From Penelope pileata (taxonomy: Eukaryota > Chordata > Aves > Galliformes > Cracidae): a stretch of 64,000 nt of DNA. The stretch covers positions 929,585 to 993,584 of the forward strand of contig WBMW01005007.1 in the NCBI GenBank assembly GCA_013396635.1, given 5' to 3'. A program made the position numbers and the translations under genes. This document shows, one piece after another, positions 39,801 to 52,571 of the stretch (positions are counted from its first letter, which is position 1; each line of letters opens with the position of its first letter). The notes below the pieces were generated by a model that was not told where the DNA came from, did not search any database, and saw only the letters and a list, made by a program, of their open reading frames with translations.

Positions 39801-42800
39801 GTTTGTGGGGCAGCTCCAGCAGTCCATTGTGAGCAACCTTCCATTTCTTGGCTGCCAACTCCTTTCAGTCATGCAAACATCTGTATGATTTCAGCAGTCA
39901 CAAAAGACTCTGAAAGCCACACTGATTCCTCTGCCACATCAGATAATAAAAAGTAATACATCAGTCTCTTCCTGAATTCACTTAGATTTGAGCACAATCT
40001 GTTTCTATCCTGTTTTCTGCCACCAGCTTTCTACCATTTTAGCACTAATTATCTACAGGTACTATAAACTATATTCATTGCCTTGGCCAAAGAAGAAACA
40101 AGGGTACAAAAGAAACCTACAATCAAAACTAACTCATTTTGGAGTGCTGGAAGTCCTGTCAATGTCACAATGGGAGGTTTTCCAATTAAATAGCATGGCT
40201 TTAAACAAAGCCATACAAATCTCTTTATTTCTTTTTTATTTTATTTTATATAACAGTATAATAAAACGTGGAGCAAAACCGTAAATTTGTTCTTCCTGGA
40301 TATTCAGTATATCTGATCTTCTTTGCACAGTACTTGACTATTGAGAGTGGAAACTCCTGTTTCAACTTTCACAACATTTAGGAAAAAAAAAAAAAAAGAA
40401 ATAGAAACAAACAAGAAACTCATTCATGCTATTTACTCTTTACTTTTCATATTTTGAGACTAAAAGGAAGGAAAAAGTGTTAACAATAATATTCAGAACA
40501 GTATATTCAATACTTCAGAAGCTGAAAAGAGCTCTAAAATCTGACCACGTCACTCAAGTGAAAAACATGTGTATACTTACTACTCAGCTGGCAAAGAAGC
40601 TGCTTGTGTGAATGCCAAAGAAAATTAAATAATATTCATTTGGAAGCCATTCAGGGTTTAGTTTCACATGATTATAATGAATTAAATGCAGCCAGGATTC
40701 ACAGTATCAAAGTACTCAATCAAAATAAAACAATGAGAAAATAGGCAAGTGAGCTTGATTATTTAAATATGAACAATTATATTGCAGAGCAAATAATTTT
40801 CAGTGACACAGCCAGGGGAAAATAGGTGAAACCCTACGTTACGCATTTTGCCTCTTAGTGTTTTTGCACCTACTGTAGAACAAATGTCATTTGTTTGAAA
40901 ATATATAATGCTACATTAAAAACTGGAATAGACTTGATTGACAGAGAAGGACAGGGATTAAAATCCCCAAGGTTTACTAGCCTAAAGGCAGTCATGACAA
41001 ACTGCTGCCAGTTGCCCAGAGCCTGCACAGCTACTCGAGCACACAATCCTCAAAATACTCATATGTGGCTGAGGACAATCCCTGCTGTGCAGAGCTGAAT
41101 TTCAAACTGGGCTCAGGAGAAGGGGAAACATCAACACAATCACACACCAGTCACTCACATCTTACATTCATTATCAGGTTTTTCAAAGGAATCCCCAAGG
41201 TGGCTATATTTCACAGAACTGAAGATTTAAAAGAAAAGAAAAACAAAGCAACTCCCTCCATTCAAAACTGTAGTTACATTATTTTATAAATACACAATAA
41301 GACATGAAATAGAACTGCTAAAGTAGATTTTAAGGGAAAAAAAGTTTTTGGAAAGTGAAAAGTAAATCCTAACAGCATAGATAACTGAAAAATAAACACT
41401 AACTGGAATAACCCTGCTACCAGGCAAATGAATGCCATCCAATATATAAGTAAATAGCATTCAGCTAAGAATCTTGTAAGAACCTTACCCTGCAGGAAAA
41501 CCTGCAAAGAGATTTTGATTTCCTACATAGGAAGCACAGCTACCTGTTTTGTCCCCTCTGCTGTGAAAATTCTATGTATGGCTGCAGCTAAATACACTGT
41601 ATCAGCAGTAAGATGTGATCTATTAACATGCCCTAATTCCCAGTAGTTCAGAACTGATGTGTGAATAAATTTAAAGTCCGTACATTAGAATGATTAATAG
41701 AGTCTAGCAACATAAAATACACAATTAGAAAAATCTGTTTGAATTAAGATGAGACTGTAGAGGAGACCTTACATGATCTATATGCATGTGAATGGTAATT
41801 ACTGAATTTTTTTGAGCTCTCTGGTGTCAGATAGAGATTTCCTTTACTGTGATATTCCATAAAGAAATAGGTGAGAAAAGGTTAGTAAAGACTTCAGAAG
41901 AACTTTACCGATGAGGGTAAAGTTCTCTGAGAAAGCCAATAGTAGTCAAATAAGGCAATGTTTACCACTAGCTCCTGCAGACAGAATGCAAGCCAAATAA
42001 ACACACTTCTGTGACTGATACTTTACTTGTATGGATAAGAACATAAGTACAGCCTGGGAGCTGCTGTTTGCTTTCTCTTTATTTGACTGCAAGACACCTA
42101 CAGCACGGCACTGTCCTTCTGAAAGCCCTTCCTCTGCATTGCCCTTTCTCACCAGTGGGAAGAATTTCAGAAACAAAGCTCAGATTTAAAAGATTAAATA
42201 GATCAGGCTGGTTAGTGAGACTGACTGCTGCCAGCAACGTAACTGTCACTACCCAAACCTATGAATTGCCCGTCACTCTCACAAAGGACACAACCAGGGC
42301 TTGTCGGTTGCCACATTTCAGGCACAGATGGGAAAGCTCCCTTCTTCTGCTAATTGACTGGGAAGAAAACTCATTAAATAGCATTTTTCACCTGTCACAG
42401 TCCTCCAGCAAACTCAGCAGCCCTCTCAGCTGCCCACCTGTTGGGGAGAGCACGGCTGATGCCATGCCGGCTTCTCTCCTGCTACCAAACAAATGCCCTG
42501 TTGCTCGACACGAAGAGAAACAGATCTTCCCTCTGACAATTAAGGTCCTGTAAATCACTATGTCACATGCACCACTGAGTTCTATCTCCGCCAGAGAAGA
42601 TACTCTAAACCCTGATTTTCACAGGCAGTAATTAAAAAATAAACTAGAATATGAGTTCTGAATTTATTGAGGCTTTTTTCCCCTTTTTCTCTTTTAAAGC
42701 ACAATTAAGGTTTATGAAAAGATGCTTTGTTAAAAAACAAAAAAAGAAAGAAAATGCATAAATTGTTTTAATGTGACTTCTCTCTTTTTCATAAAGCAGG

Positions 42801-45800
42801 CTCATCACTATTGTTTGCACTTACTAGAAAATAATGTAAAAATTAATACTGAAGGATTTTATTTCTACTTTGTGCTCTATGTTCTTAGCATGCTTAATGT
42901 AATAGCAACATAATTTTGCTAAGTCAAACAATCCAAAGGCATCTATGACAACAGCACAAACCCATGCTAGGCCGTCAAATCCTTAACTTCCATGTTACAC
43001 TAGTTATAAAGAGAATTTGGTTTGTGGCATTTCCTGGAATGGTTAAAGTAGATTCTAGACACCTGTGCTCCATCACTGGATTGTGAAAATTGACAGCAGA
43101 CTTCATGAGCAGCAAGCTTATTACTATACATAAAAATTAATTTTAGAAGAGCCCTTCCCTTTAAATATCTACAGAAAAGGAGAGGCAGATTGGTTTAGAG
43201 AGATGCAAGTCCAATAAACAAAAAAAAAAAAAAAAAAAAGTTAAGCAAAAGCAGTGATGATCAGCCTGACGGACACCTAGCAGGTCCATTTTCCATGAAG
43301 GAGGGATGTGAAGGAGAGTGGTGAAGCAGTTCTGCAGATCTTCATGACAAACTCCACAAGAGTATGGAAAGCTGCATGTGAGAAACTGCTGCTACAGTTG
43401 CTCAGGTGAGAATCTGTTAAGTAGGCACTGGACTTAAATCATAGGTGTATGCAAGAGAGATCACCTCCCCAGGAGCAGTTTCATGTTAGACATACCCAGT
43501 GCAAGAGCAGGCTGCTGCCAATAGGGAATGAAGACAAGCAAGGCAAAAAGAGGATAAGTGCCTAAAAAAATTTTTTTTAACAGAGGCTGGATGAGCACTC
43601 ATTTTGTCCTACTTCTTCCTGCCAGCTCCAGAAGCTGTTGAAGAAATACTGATGGAAAATAAGCAAAATGTGAAGAGAGATCCCTTATTTACAAAAATGT
43701 AATCTCTCAACTCACACTTCACAGGGTAGGATCCAGGCCTAAGCCGCTTTTCCCTCTTCTTAAATTTCTTTCCACAAGACATGATGGCAATAATCATCAG
43801 GTTGGACAAACTTGCTGCATAGACAAAATTTGCCTGTTTTTCCATGTTGTATGTCCTACATTAACTGACAATACTCCAAAGAAAACTATTGTGTAAGCTC
43901 TTTGGTTTGGTTGAGCTTTGTAAAGATTACCACAATGTTACAAAACATCTAAAAGAATGCAAACAAAACCTCATATTGTTAAAAGTTATTTGGTCACTGA
44001 CATTCTGTTTGAAATGCCTTTTTTCCCCTTCCTTGCTTCAGATGGAGCAGTCCCTTTATGTTTTCAGATGTCAAACACGGTTAGTGAACACAATGCTGTC
44101 AGACTATTATGGACAAAGGGTCTTTTTTTTTTTTTCCATAATGTATTTTGTTTGTACAAAGAACTGTGCCAGGCATCTGCTAAGTTATATCATATCCTTC
44201 AATGAAAGTAATTTACAAGGAAAATGAATCATAGGCAAGGGAAAGAAGATATCAGCTATTCTACATCCACCCTGTTCCTTCCTGTATCTGTGCCTGGAAA
44301 AAACAAGCAACAGAACCACAATAGACTAACCTCAAATCTGGTCTAATACCATTGAAGTCAATGATGTTAAAGAGTGAATGAGTATGGCACAGCATCAATT
44401 TAATTTTTAGGAATGCTGAAGCCAACCCTAGCATGTGAAGGTTTGCCAATTACTTGGCAATACCAAGATAGAGTTTGGTGTTGAAGCTCAGTATGCCACT
44501 TCCATGAAATCTGCAGGTAAGCTGGAGGCATACCATATACCTAAACTAAGTTAATGCTGCAGCAGAACAATGCACTAATTGCTGTAAAAAACTGCATGAA
44601 GGGTTAACAGCAACACACTACCACAGCCAAACAAAATCCAGTTGTTTGCTACATCTAGTACACAACTTACAGCATCAGAAGGACAATGTCATAGTTATGA
44701 CAGAGAAACTATTTTTATTATTAGTCCTTATGTCAAGCATTTTCATCATTTTCTTAGGAAGGTCGTTCTTTGGGACAACTTTTTATGTTTGAATTGTTTC
44801 CATGATTTTGGAGGGTATTGGTCGTTCTTGTAAAATTGTGTTAAAAAAAATAAAAATGAAATCGTACACTGAAGCATAAAATCCTCAATCATCAAATTCA
44901 AGATTATATAAGTGCTTTTTTCCTTCCCACTTCAGTATCTCAAATGTAACATTTAAAATTGCCCACAGCATTATTTAACACCTATTTGACCTTCATTAGA
45001 AAGACGGACCACATATCAAAACAAACATAATGATCCTTCGATTAATCTTTTCTGCAGCACCTCACTAATAAAATGTACGCTGCCACTGAAGCCAAGGATT
45101 CTTCACACCTCAAGAGAAGATGCAGATAGAGACAGCACAAATACTGCTGCAAAAAGATGTATGGATGTATGTCAGACCAGATCAAAAGACAGACAAACAA
45201 TGAGAGATGAAACTTGATCCTTCTGGAATTACTTAAAGATTTGTGTTCCTGTAATGAGCAGCAACAAGACAGTATTCTAGTTTCTTAGTGAAGACCATGT
45301 GGATTCCCAGTCCCCTATCCACTGCTCACACACTCCCTTTTGCAGCATACTGAAATAAACTCTTTCCCTATGTAGGTCATACCCACTGCTTTAATTGGGT
45401 TTCAGAGCAACAATGCCAAATGCGTTCAAAGCCTTATAAATCTAAAAGCACATTAGAAGTACATCTGAAAATGTTGTGCCAAACAGTACCATTCTTTAAC
45501 ATTTGTACATTGTGCTGTAGGGAGGAGTAATACTGCATCCCTAAATTAAGAGGATAGTAAAGATAGTCTTTCTAGATCTGTGCTAAAGCAATGTTTGAGC
45601 TACAAAAGCATAATTCCAAAGTATAGCATTGTTTGTTCAGAAACTTACCATATGCACAGACATGAAGAGATGAAGGCAGATAGCCAACATTTACTGAAGA
45701 GAAATAAATAACAGTACCTAAAGCAACTCCAAGTTTATGTGATAGAGCCACAATTTTTTTTATTTTTAAACAATGCACTCAAACAAACAGTTTCAGCTAG

Positions 45801-48800
45801 AAACATTGGTGATTAATTTTTACCCAAATAACACTCGCATATGTGCACGTGCAAAAGAATGAGCGGTACTGAAAATACAGCGTCATGTTTTCTTCAGCTG
45901 GTACAATGATATTCAGTATCATCTTATTCACTCTTTAGGTAAGCTAGCAGCACACGTGAGATGCAACTGGATTTTCTTTTGTAAAGACCAAATCAGCTTT
46001 CATAGGTTTAGAAAGGAAAAGTCCTGAAGCAGCTTACTATGCATGAAGCTGTTTGTTCTTCAACTGAAAACAAGTTACTATTTATTTAGAGTCTATTAAG
46101 AAATTCAGCCTATTAGTTTTTTTAGAGGTTTAAATTTAATTAAAAGACTGTCCTAAATATTGCTTAACCATGGCTTTTTGCTCCATTATGAGCAGCAACT
46201 TCACATCAACGAAGCATAGCATATACATTTGCTGTGGTGATAACAAGGATACATATATTTTATCCCCCAGATTGAAGTAGTTATGTATTCCTGATCAGAT
46301 TTTTTTCCCAGAACACACACAGAGCTAGTGTCTACCTCTCTGAACTCCTTATGACATTCTCTTCTACATCCTTTTACCATCACCCTAGGTTACCAGAATG
46401 ATGTACTTTCATATTCATAGTATTTATCTCTTTCATGCTCAGGATATTAGCACTATTTAACATCAAATGGAACATTATTACACAGTATATTAGGCATAAA
46501 GCCAGTGTCTACCTACTCGGAGGTGATTGAAAACCACTAGCAAAATTACATTACCTTTAGTCTAAGATAATCACCCAGAAAAATAGTTTTGACCTACTTA
46601 GTTCATTAATCCTAATCAGTTTCACTGCTAAATTCTTTCATATGGGACTAAACCCCCATGTTTAAGAAGTATTCCCTACGGGATAATGTCCTACTATGTA
46701 GATGTATGCAACTAACTCTAAGAACACCAAAGGTGTCATGAACCCCACTCAGTTCAGAGTTAAGCAGCCGCACTACTCCATACCGTTAGTTACTCCACAC
46801 CAAGAGATGCAGAGCTGTACTGTAAGCTGTCATCGATCCATAACAAGAGAATCCCACCATTGTATTCAAGCATTATTGTTATGCAAAAACCAAGCATAAA
46901 AACAAGATCCAATAAATAAAGACTTCCAGCAGGATTCTCTTTATGCTTTCAAATTGAAAAATTGTAGTCGATTTTGAAAAAGAGATTTTCCAGTCTTGCC
47001 TGGCTTTTGATCACGGATCAAACTATTCCACTGTTACTCCCTTTACTCCCTATACTCCCCCACCCCCACAAGCCCCCTTACTAAGAAGCAAAGAGGTGGT
47101 CTGGTTAAAATATAGCTACTTAAAACAGGCTATTGTTTCCTTCTCCCTCTGAGACCACCCACATTTACTATATTGAATCTTCTTTGCACTAGACGGATTA
47201 GACTAATGCCACAGCTCTCCGGCCTGCAAAGACCTGCTACTCTGCAATATATTTATCACTATTTACCACCATCACTGCATAAACAGAGCACTGTGTGCTG
47301 GCTAAATGCATTCGCAGAGACAGTGAGAGTTAGAAACACTGCAAAATCATAGGCATTTGGTGAGGAGCTCAGGAGAGCATGTTTAAAAATAGGCCATCAT
47401 TGCCTTTTAGGGACTGCATCTGAAGTCTTTTGTTTTCTTTATACATGTTGAGTTTTGACTTCTACGTTTTCAAGATGGGAGTTCAATTAAAATTTAAAGA
47501 AAGGAAATGGAAGTTAACATGCAATAACCTAATCCCAAGCCCTAGGATTTATAATAAAGATATATATATGCCTAAAGGACTCAAGTTACAATTTGTCCTA
47601 GGTTAGGGTAATTCATTGGGAATTGGAAAACAAGAAAGCCATAAATAAACTGAATTAACTCTTTCACCTCATGATGCTTCGGTTTCCCACCCAGAAAACA
47701 ACAGCAAATACTGCTACTGATTTCCACTGTGTTTTGAAATCCACAAATGAGAGATGAAAGTTAAAAGAAAAAAAAAAAAAAGACCTTCGCTATTACAAAA
47801 AAGTGAGGAATCACTCAGTGGGCACCAATTGCTTATTAGGGGAAGGATTTACCTATCTAGTTTTGGCCACCAATAAACAAACCCAGGCAAGTACTCTTAT
47901 AAGAAAGGGTTGAGAGCATCTTTGGAGGTAAGTATGAAAGAAATTGCTGTTTGGAGATGCTCAAGACAGGTGCCTGCCCAGACAGCTAGATTTAGGCAAT
48001 GTGAAACTCATACTAGACAACAGAGTAAAGCAAAGCTATACACACACAAGTATATTATACATTTAACCTTAGGTCAAAGCACCACACAGGCACTAATGTC
48101 GTACTTCATTTTATCACATCTAGCATAATCCATTTCTGCTGTCATCAGCTATATTTTTATTTTTTGCTAATTACGAACTTGCAACCACAGACTTCATGCA
48201 ACTGGCACAGCAAATACACTATGAATCACAGCAGCTGCTCAACAGGAAGGTGCGGCAGGCAAAGGACTTTCCAAAAGGAAGACTGAGAGAGGGCACTTCA
48301 GTTATAATATATATGAATAGAAATCAGTTAGATATTAGATATTGAGGAACATGTGAACATAAATTTACAGGTGAACTGAAGACATTAAATCTAAATAGCT
48401 AGTATCAACACAGAGTTAGACTTGAAGACACAGAACAGAGTACACTAGGCTCCAGTCATTAATAACTCACAGCCTACATGGATGTGGGTTATATTTTAAA
48501 TATAAGAATATGCTTTTTTTTTTTTTTTTAATTCATGAAAATGTTAGACTGAAAATTCTTACTCTATTGCTACTGATATTTAAAGTGACTTATAAGTGAA
48601 ATGCTGCCCCTTAGATGTTGGCTTGTACTCTTAATTTCCCATTCTGGGTCCCTGGAAAACCATACCAATCTGTATGCACAGCTCCTCTTGGAAACAGGCT
48701 GCTTGTTCTTTCTTTCCATTACAGCTATCACAAATGTGATAAAATGCAATAAAGGCCACCTAACTGAAGTCAGGGGCAGAGTTTTCTGAGAAGCACACAG

Positions 48801-48887
48801 GGACAGAATGAGTGACAATCACAAGGGTTGTAGTATGGGAAATTCCAATGAGGTATTACAAAACAAGTACTCACAAGGAAGACAGTC
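33819..48887. other. Long non-coding stretch, no gene or mobile element recognised
   Basis: Over 15 kb I recognise no mobile element and no exon. Simple repeats are T16 at 35043-35058, A15 at 40383-40397, A20 at 43220-43239, T13 at 44123-44135, A14 at 47768-47781 and T16 at 48514-48529. The longest open frame of the window, 161 codons at 42068-42553 plus, lies here in a locally G+C-richer patch; it resembles no known protein and I do not call it a gene. A C-rich pyrimidine stretch is at about 47033-47082. The phrase ATTGAAGTCAATG at 44351-44363 recalls old amniote repeats but is too short to assign. Confidence 0.6.
43220..43239. repeat. A20 homopolymer
   Basis: Twenty consecutive A directly follow an AATAAA at 43213-43218. 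The hexamer abuts the run instead of lying 10-30 bases upstream, and no recognisable cDNA precedes it, so a processed-gene tail is not supported. Confidence 0.9.
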
Positions 48888-49043
48888 TAGCACTGAAACA
48901 GGAACCCAGCTAGGCTATTCAGTGCTCGTCTTTGGAGATACTCTAAACGGGACTAGACAAGGCCTTGTGCAACCTGGTCTAGGTTGGTCCAGTATGGAAT
49001 GGCGAGTTGGGTTTACATCTCCAGAGGTCCCTTTCAACCCCTC
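48888..49043 (+). mobile_element. CR1 LINE 3' end fragment
   Basis: A second, more decayed CR1 3' terminus in sense orientation. Recognisable pieces are GCACTGAAACAGGAACCC (CR1: GGAACAGGCTGCCCAG), TTTGGAGATACTCTAAA, GACTAGACAAGGCC, TTGTGCAACCTGGTCTAGG, and the end block CTCCAGAGGTCCCTTTCAAC. The terminal short repeats cannot be discerned. It differs in detail from the copy at 13.8 kb, so the two probably belong to different CR1 subfamilies. The overlapping open frames 48808-49164 and 49007-49198 are products of this fragment. Confidence 0.85.
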
Positions 49044-50591
49044 TGGACTCGAAACCACCTTCAAATATCTTTGCTCTTCAAATGGCTACTATTCCTGGCT
49101 TAAAGCCATGGAAAATGACAAGAAGATACTACTCTCATTGTTTCCATCATATATATTTGCCTAGTAGATGTATTTCTGCTTCTCAGGTGGGCAAATAAAC
49201 CATGTTCCAGTGACTTGGGAGGTTGCCTTGAGGTTCTTAAGCGTGCTCTACAAAAAGTGATTTCTTTCTCATAGTCTTCGCTTGCTCCCTCTGCACTCCA
49301 TTCCTTCCCCTAGCTGTCACTTACAAGTGGCTTTCTAGCATTAGTTTTGCCATACTTTTGCCAAGCTGCAAGTTTTAATGAGGTTTGCTGTTGCCCAGTT
49401 CTAAACTGGTTTTTGAATCCCTCTAACACATATACACAGAAGAAATTCTTTGTGCTTCTGTAAGTCAAGTTAAACTGCCCAGTGCTATTAATTTAGATGA
49501 CCTATTCCCAAAAATAGATCCCTGAAAGCATATTAGCATATAACAAAAATATGGTTGGTAGGCTCTTTACCACAGTGGTGGCTACACTGGCTTATACTGT
49601 GATACTTATACAATGAAATCATATACACATCCTGAATCTATGGGAAATTTTGGAACAATTGTATAGTTCCTGGAGTAGATAGTTCCTTTCAACCCAACTA
49701 CCAATATATCTTCACAGAAGTCATTCCAACTGTAAAAGATCAAATGGCAACTGGTATTTCACAGAAGCTGAGAAGAGTTTTAGGGAGAGTTTCTTGCCAC
49801 TTCTTGTCAACACTCAATTTTCTTGTAATTTGGTAATATGAAAGGAGGAAGAGGCTTACAGGCACCTGACATTAGTAACTGCATCAGATCAGGGTAAGGA
49901 CCAAGCAGTAAATTAGTCTTCATCATCATTACCATCATAATTGTTATTATGCCATACATTCATCAGCTATCAAGCTTTTGCACACATCAGGGAAACAAGA
50001 ATAGTTGTAACATTACAAACACCAAACTTGTATGTTTCTGTTTGCATGGGAAGGGAGATACAAAAGAAGCTAAAATTGAGTATTACTAAGCTAATTTAAA
50101 CTAAGAGAAAACGCTTAAGTGGACAGGTGGCTGTTGCTTTCAAAATATTTTAAGGCTAGGGCATATACAAACATATTCAAGTACTTATAACATTGACTTT
50201 GTCAATTGAGAGTTAGCAGTCTTTTCATGTCATTTATAATGATTCCTTCTTTCATCTAAGAAATACAGCCTTACCATACTTTCCCTGCATTCACAATCTC
50301 TAACATGAAAAGTTAGCTTAATATAACATTAATGCTGTCCTGAGATGAAAGCCATTTTATTGCCACACAATTTCAGGGTTCTTTTTCCTAGCTATGGATA
50401 ATATGGATAAAATGTCAAAATTCCACATATCGCTTCAACCCAAAAGTTTAAGAAAAAGAAAATCCTAAAATCAGATGAAACGTTTCCTTTTCATAACTGC
50501 AATTTCTTTTACTTAGTTATTTTAGTTTTCGTAAAAAAAATACTAAAGAATAAAACAGAACTATTTCATTTAAATGGTATTAAATTATGTA
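49044..50591. other. Non-coding unique sequence
   Basis: No exon is supported. A weak CR1-like phrase (TAGTTCCTTTCAACCCAACT) occurs at about 49678-49697 but the flanks do not align with CR1. The rest is A+T-rich without recognisable repeats. Confidence 0.65.
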
Positions 50592-50757
50592 CAATACCTC
50601 TCATATAAAGAGGTCTACTAATCATCCTCCAAAGGAAAGACAGGGACCAGAACATGTAGCCTAAAATGAAGAGTTGGAAGAAGGCCCTTAGTTCACAGAG
50701 AAATGCTCTGCATCTCAGGAGGCAGAGAAACAGTTCCGGTTCTTCTGTTTGAGTCAA
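50592..50757. repeat. Unclassified ~166-bp duplicated sequence, copy A
   Basis: This sequence recurs at 60750-60909 in the same orientation. My hand alignment gives about 16 substitutions and two 3-base gaps over about 163 columns, that is about 90% identity. Shared stretches include ATGTAGCCTAAAATGAAGAG, AGTTCACAGAGAAATG, CATCTCAGGAGGCAGAGAAA and TTCTTCTGTTTGAGTCAA. Homology begins right after a TA (50590-50591) and ends just before another TA (50758-50759). No terminal inverted repeat is obvious. The minus strand of copy A is open (65 codons at 50566-50763) but copy B has stops in that frame. I do not recognise the family; it could be an unnamed interspersed repeat, a fragment of a larger one, or a local duplication. 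Confidence 0.88.
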
Positions 50758-50759
50758 TA

Positions 50760-51964
50760 TCACAACAATTTCAGAACTTCAAAAACATTTCAAAGCAGGA
50801 AATTCCTGACCACTTCCCAGTAAAGCTGAAGCCAGGAAAAATCTGGTGCAGCTTGCTGCTCTGTCTGGCCTCCACTTGCACGACACTGAGTATTTCTACT
50901 ACAGAACTGCAATGAAGGGATAGCATTCTGAACGCAACAGTGTTAGAAACTGGAATGAGCTGCAAGGTACATTTTAGGAGCTTACACAGAATGCATTAAA
51001 TAAACAATTGTCAGTGAATCAGAAGCAATAATAAGCAAATAAGCAATGAAAGAAAAAAACAAACTGCCTGTACATAGGTATAAGAAGCAATATTTCAGTA
51101 GTTTATTTTTTGATTTTTAATTCATTGACTTTATGCAAAGATTACTTGAAAAATGAGTGAAAAGCTAATGAGCTTAGTTTTTATGCTCAGGATTGTGAGT
51201 TTAATTTCCCACTAAACCATTCACAGTGAAATACAACAGAAAAGGATGTTGTAGATCTGTGGCTCAGGCATTGAATGAATTACTCTGTCTCTGGATCCCC
51301 ACATTTAATCTTTGGATGTGTTACAGCTGATCTCAAGATTTACTGTTAATTCTTCAGATGTACAGGATTTTAAGTGCTACTATGCTTTAGGGAGAATCAT
51401 CCGAAAAAGTAGAATCTTTGGCTCTTTGGTCACCACGTTACACACAGACAAGCTTAACACATGGTGCCACCTTTGTTCTGGCACAAACTTTTTGCAGCTT
51501 TCAGATGTGGAAATAGCCTAAACTAATACTAATCATGAAACTGAAGTGTTTAAGTAGGCTGCAAATCTTTATGTTGGAATTATGCAGGCTACTTTCCTCT
51601 TGGACAGATGAGAAACATGTTCTCTGGGGAGAGAGAGTTGCACAGGGGCTAAGCTATCTTCTGCCTGGACTGCACTGCTAAATCCCATCACACTGGCAGC
51701 ACAGTCCTAGAATGCGAGCTGCTATCTGCATCACAACAAAGGCAGGTTCCTCATGGGGCACCCTCAGAAGCCAGCAGCCTAAATAAGAACGTGCATAAGC
51801 ATGAAAAAACGAAACCCTTGTTTATTGATTTTTGAATTAACAAGCCTTTATTCTGTGCATGCAAAAAGCAGTTTCAACTAAAGGCTGTCTCTCAGTCCAG
51901 ATTACTGTCATCTGCAGCTTAGCACACTTCCTTGAATGACCTGGACTGGCACAGTCTTGGATGG
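50760..51964. other. Non-coding unique sequence
   Basis: I find no family-like open frame, mobile element or simple repeat of note. The minus-strand frames at 51837-52111 extend into the LTR that follows and are not genes. Confidence 0.65.
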
Positions 51965-52498
51965 AAGAAAGTGAAACCTCTTGTATCCTTGCTCCCTCCC
52001 CCCAGGTGGGATAGCAGAAAGAATCAGAAAGGCAAAAATGCAAGAACTCATGGGTTGAGATGAAGACAATTTACAATTTACTAAGCAAAACAAAGCAGCA
52101 TGTGCAAGCAAAGTAAAACAAGCAATTCATTTGCTACTTTCCATCAGCGTGCAAGCTTTCAGCCAATTCCAGAAAAGGAGGGCTCATCTCACATAGCGGT
52201 TCCTCGGGAAGACAAATGCCATCACTTTGAACATCCCCCTTCATCCTTCTTTACCACAGATTTTATGGTCCAGCATGATGTCATATAGCGTGGGACATCC
52301 CTTTGGTCAGTCTGAGCCAACTGTCCTGGCTGTGTCCTTGTGCACTCCCAGCTTCCAGCTTCTCACTGGCAGCACAAGCATTGATGTGCAGCAAAACATC
52401 GATGCGTTATCACCAGTATTTTAATCAAAAATCCAAAACATGGCATCATACAAGCCGTTATGAAGAAAATTAACTCTATCCCAGTCAAAACCACAACA
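51965..52498 (-). mobile_element. Solo LTR of an avian endogenous retrovirus, antisense, decayed
   Basis: Read on the minus strand, the element begins with TGTTGTGGTTTTGACTGGG at 52498, the TG start expected of an LTR. It continues with a block for AGAGTTAATTTTCTTCATAG, a CCAAAGGGATGTCCC block and a TATA-like CCATAAAAT (about 52260-52268). It ends in U5-like pieces (CATCTCAACCCATGAGTTC and a CCCACCTGGGGGGAGGGAGC block near 52000). This order matches an LTR seen widely in chicken and other birds, but I cannot give its family name with certainty. No gag, pol or env remnant flanks it, so it is a solo LTR left by recombination or a fragment. The TATA box and the polyadenylation region are mutated. 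The low-coordinate end is uncertain by some tens of bases, and I could not find a clean target-site duplication. Confidence 0.8.
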
Positions 52499-52528
52499 TA
52501 TGGTTAAACATATCTTAAATATTTAAGT

Positions 52529-52531
<3 letters not shown>

Positions 52532-52566
<35 letters not shown>
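52532..52566. repeat. T35 homopolymer
   Basis: Thirty-five consecutive T lie 33 bases beyond the outer edge of the antisense LTR. No polyadenylation hexamer is seen on the minus strand just upstream of the corresponding A run, so a retrocopy tail is not supported. Its exact length in the real genome is uncertain because such runs are hard to sequence. Confidence 0.93.

Positions 52567-52571
<5 letters not shown>

Noticed and set aside
43213..43239. Processed pseudogene tail (AATAAA plus A20)
   Set aside because: The hexamer touches the A run and no cDNA-like sequence or target duplication is seen.
49640..49700. Third CR1 3' end
   Set aside because: Only the phrase near TTCCTTTCAACCCAACT fits; upstream CR1 landmarks are absent.
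50592..50757. Duplicated unit as a TIR-bearing miniature transposon
   Set aside because: It is bracketed by TA in copy A, but the two ends are not inverted repeats of each other and copy B lacks the right TA.
52499..52520. Target-site duplication of the LTR
   Set aside because: No matching 4-6 bp word could be fixed at the low-coordinate end, whose position is uncertain.
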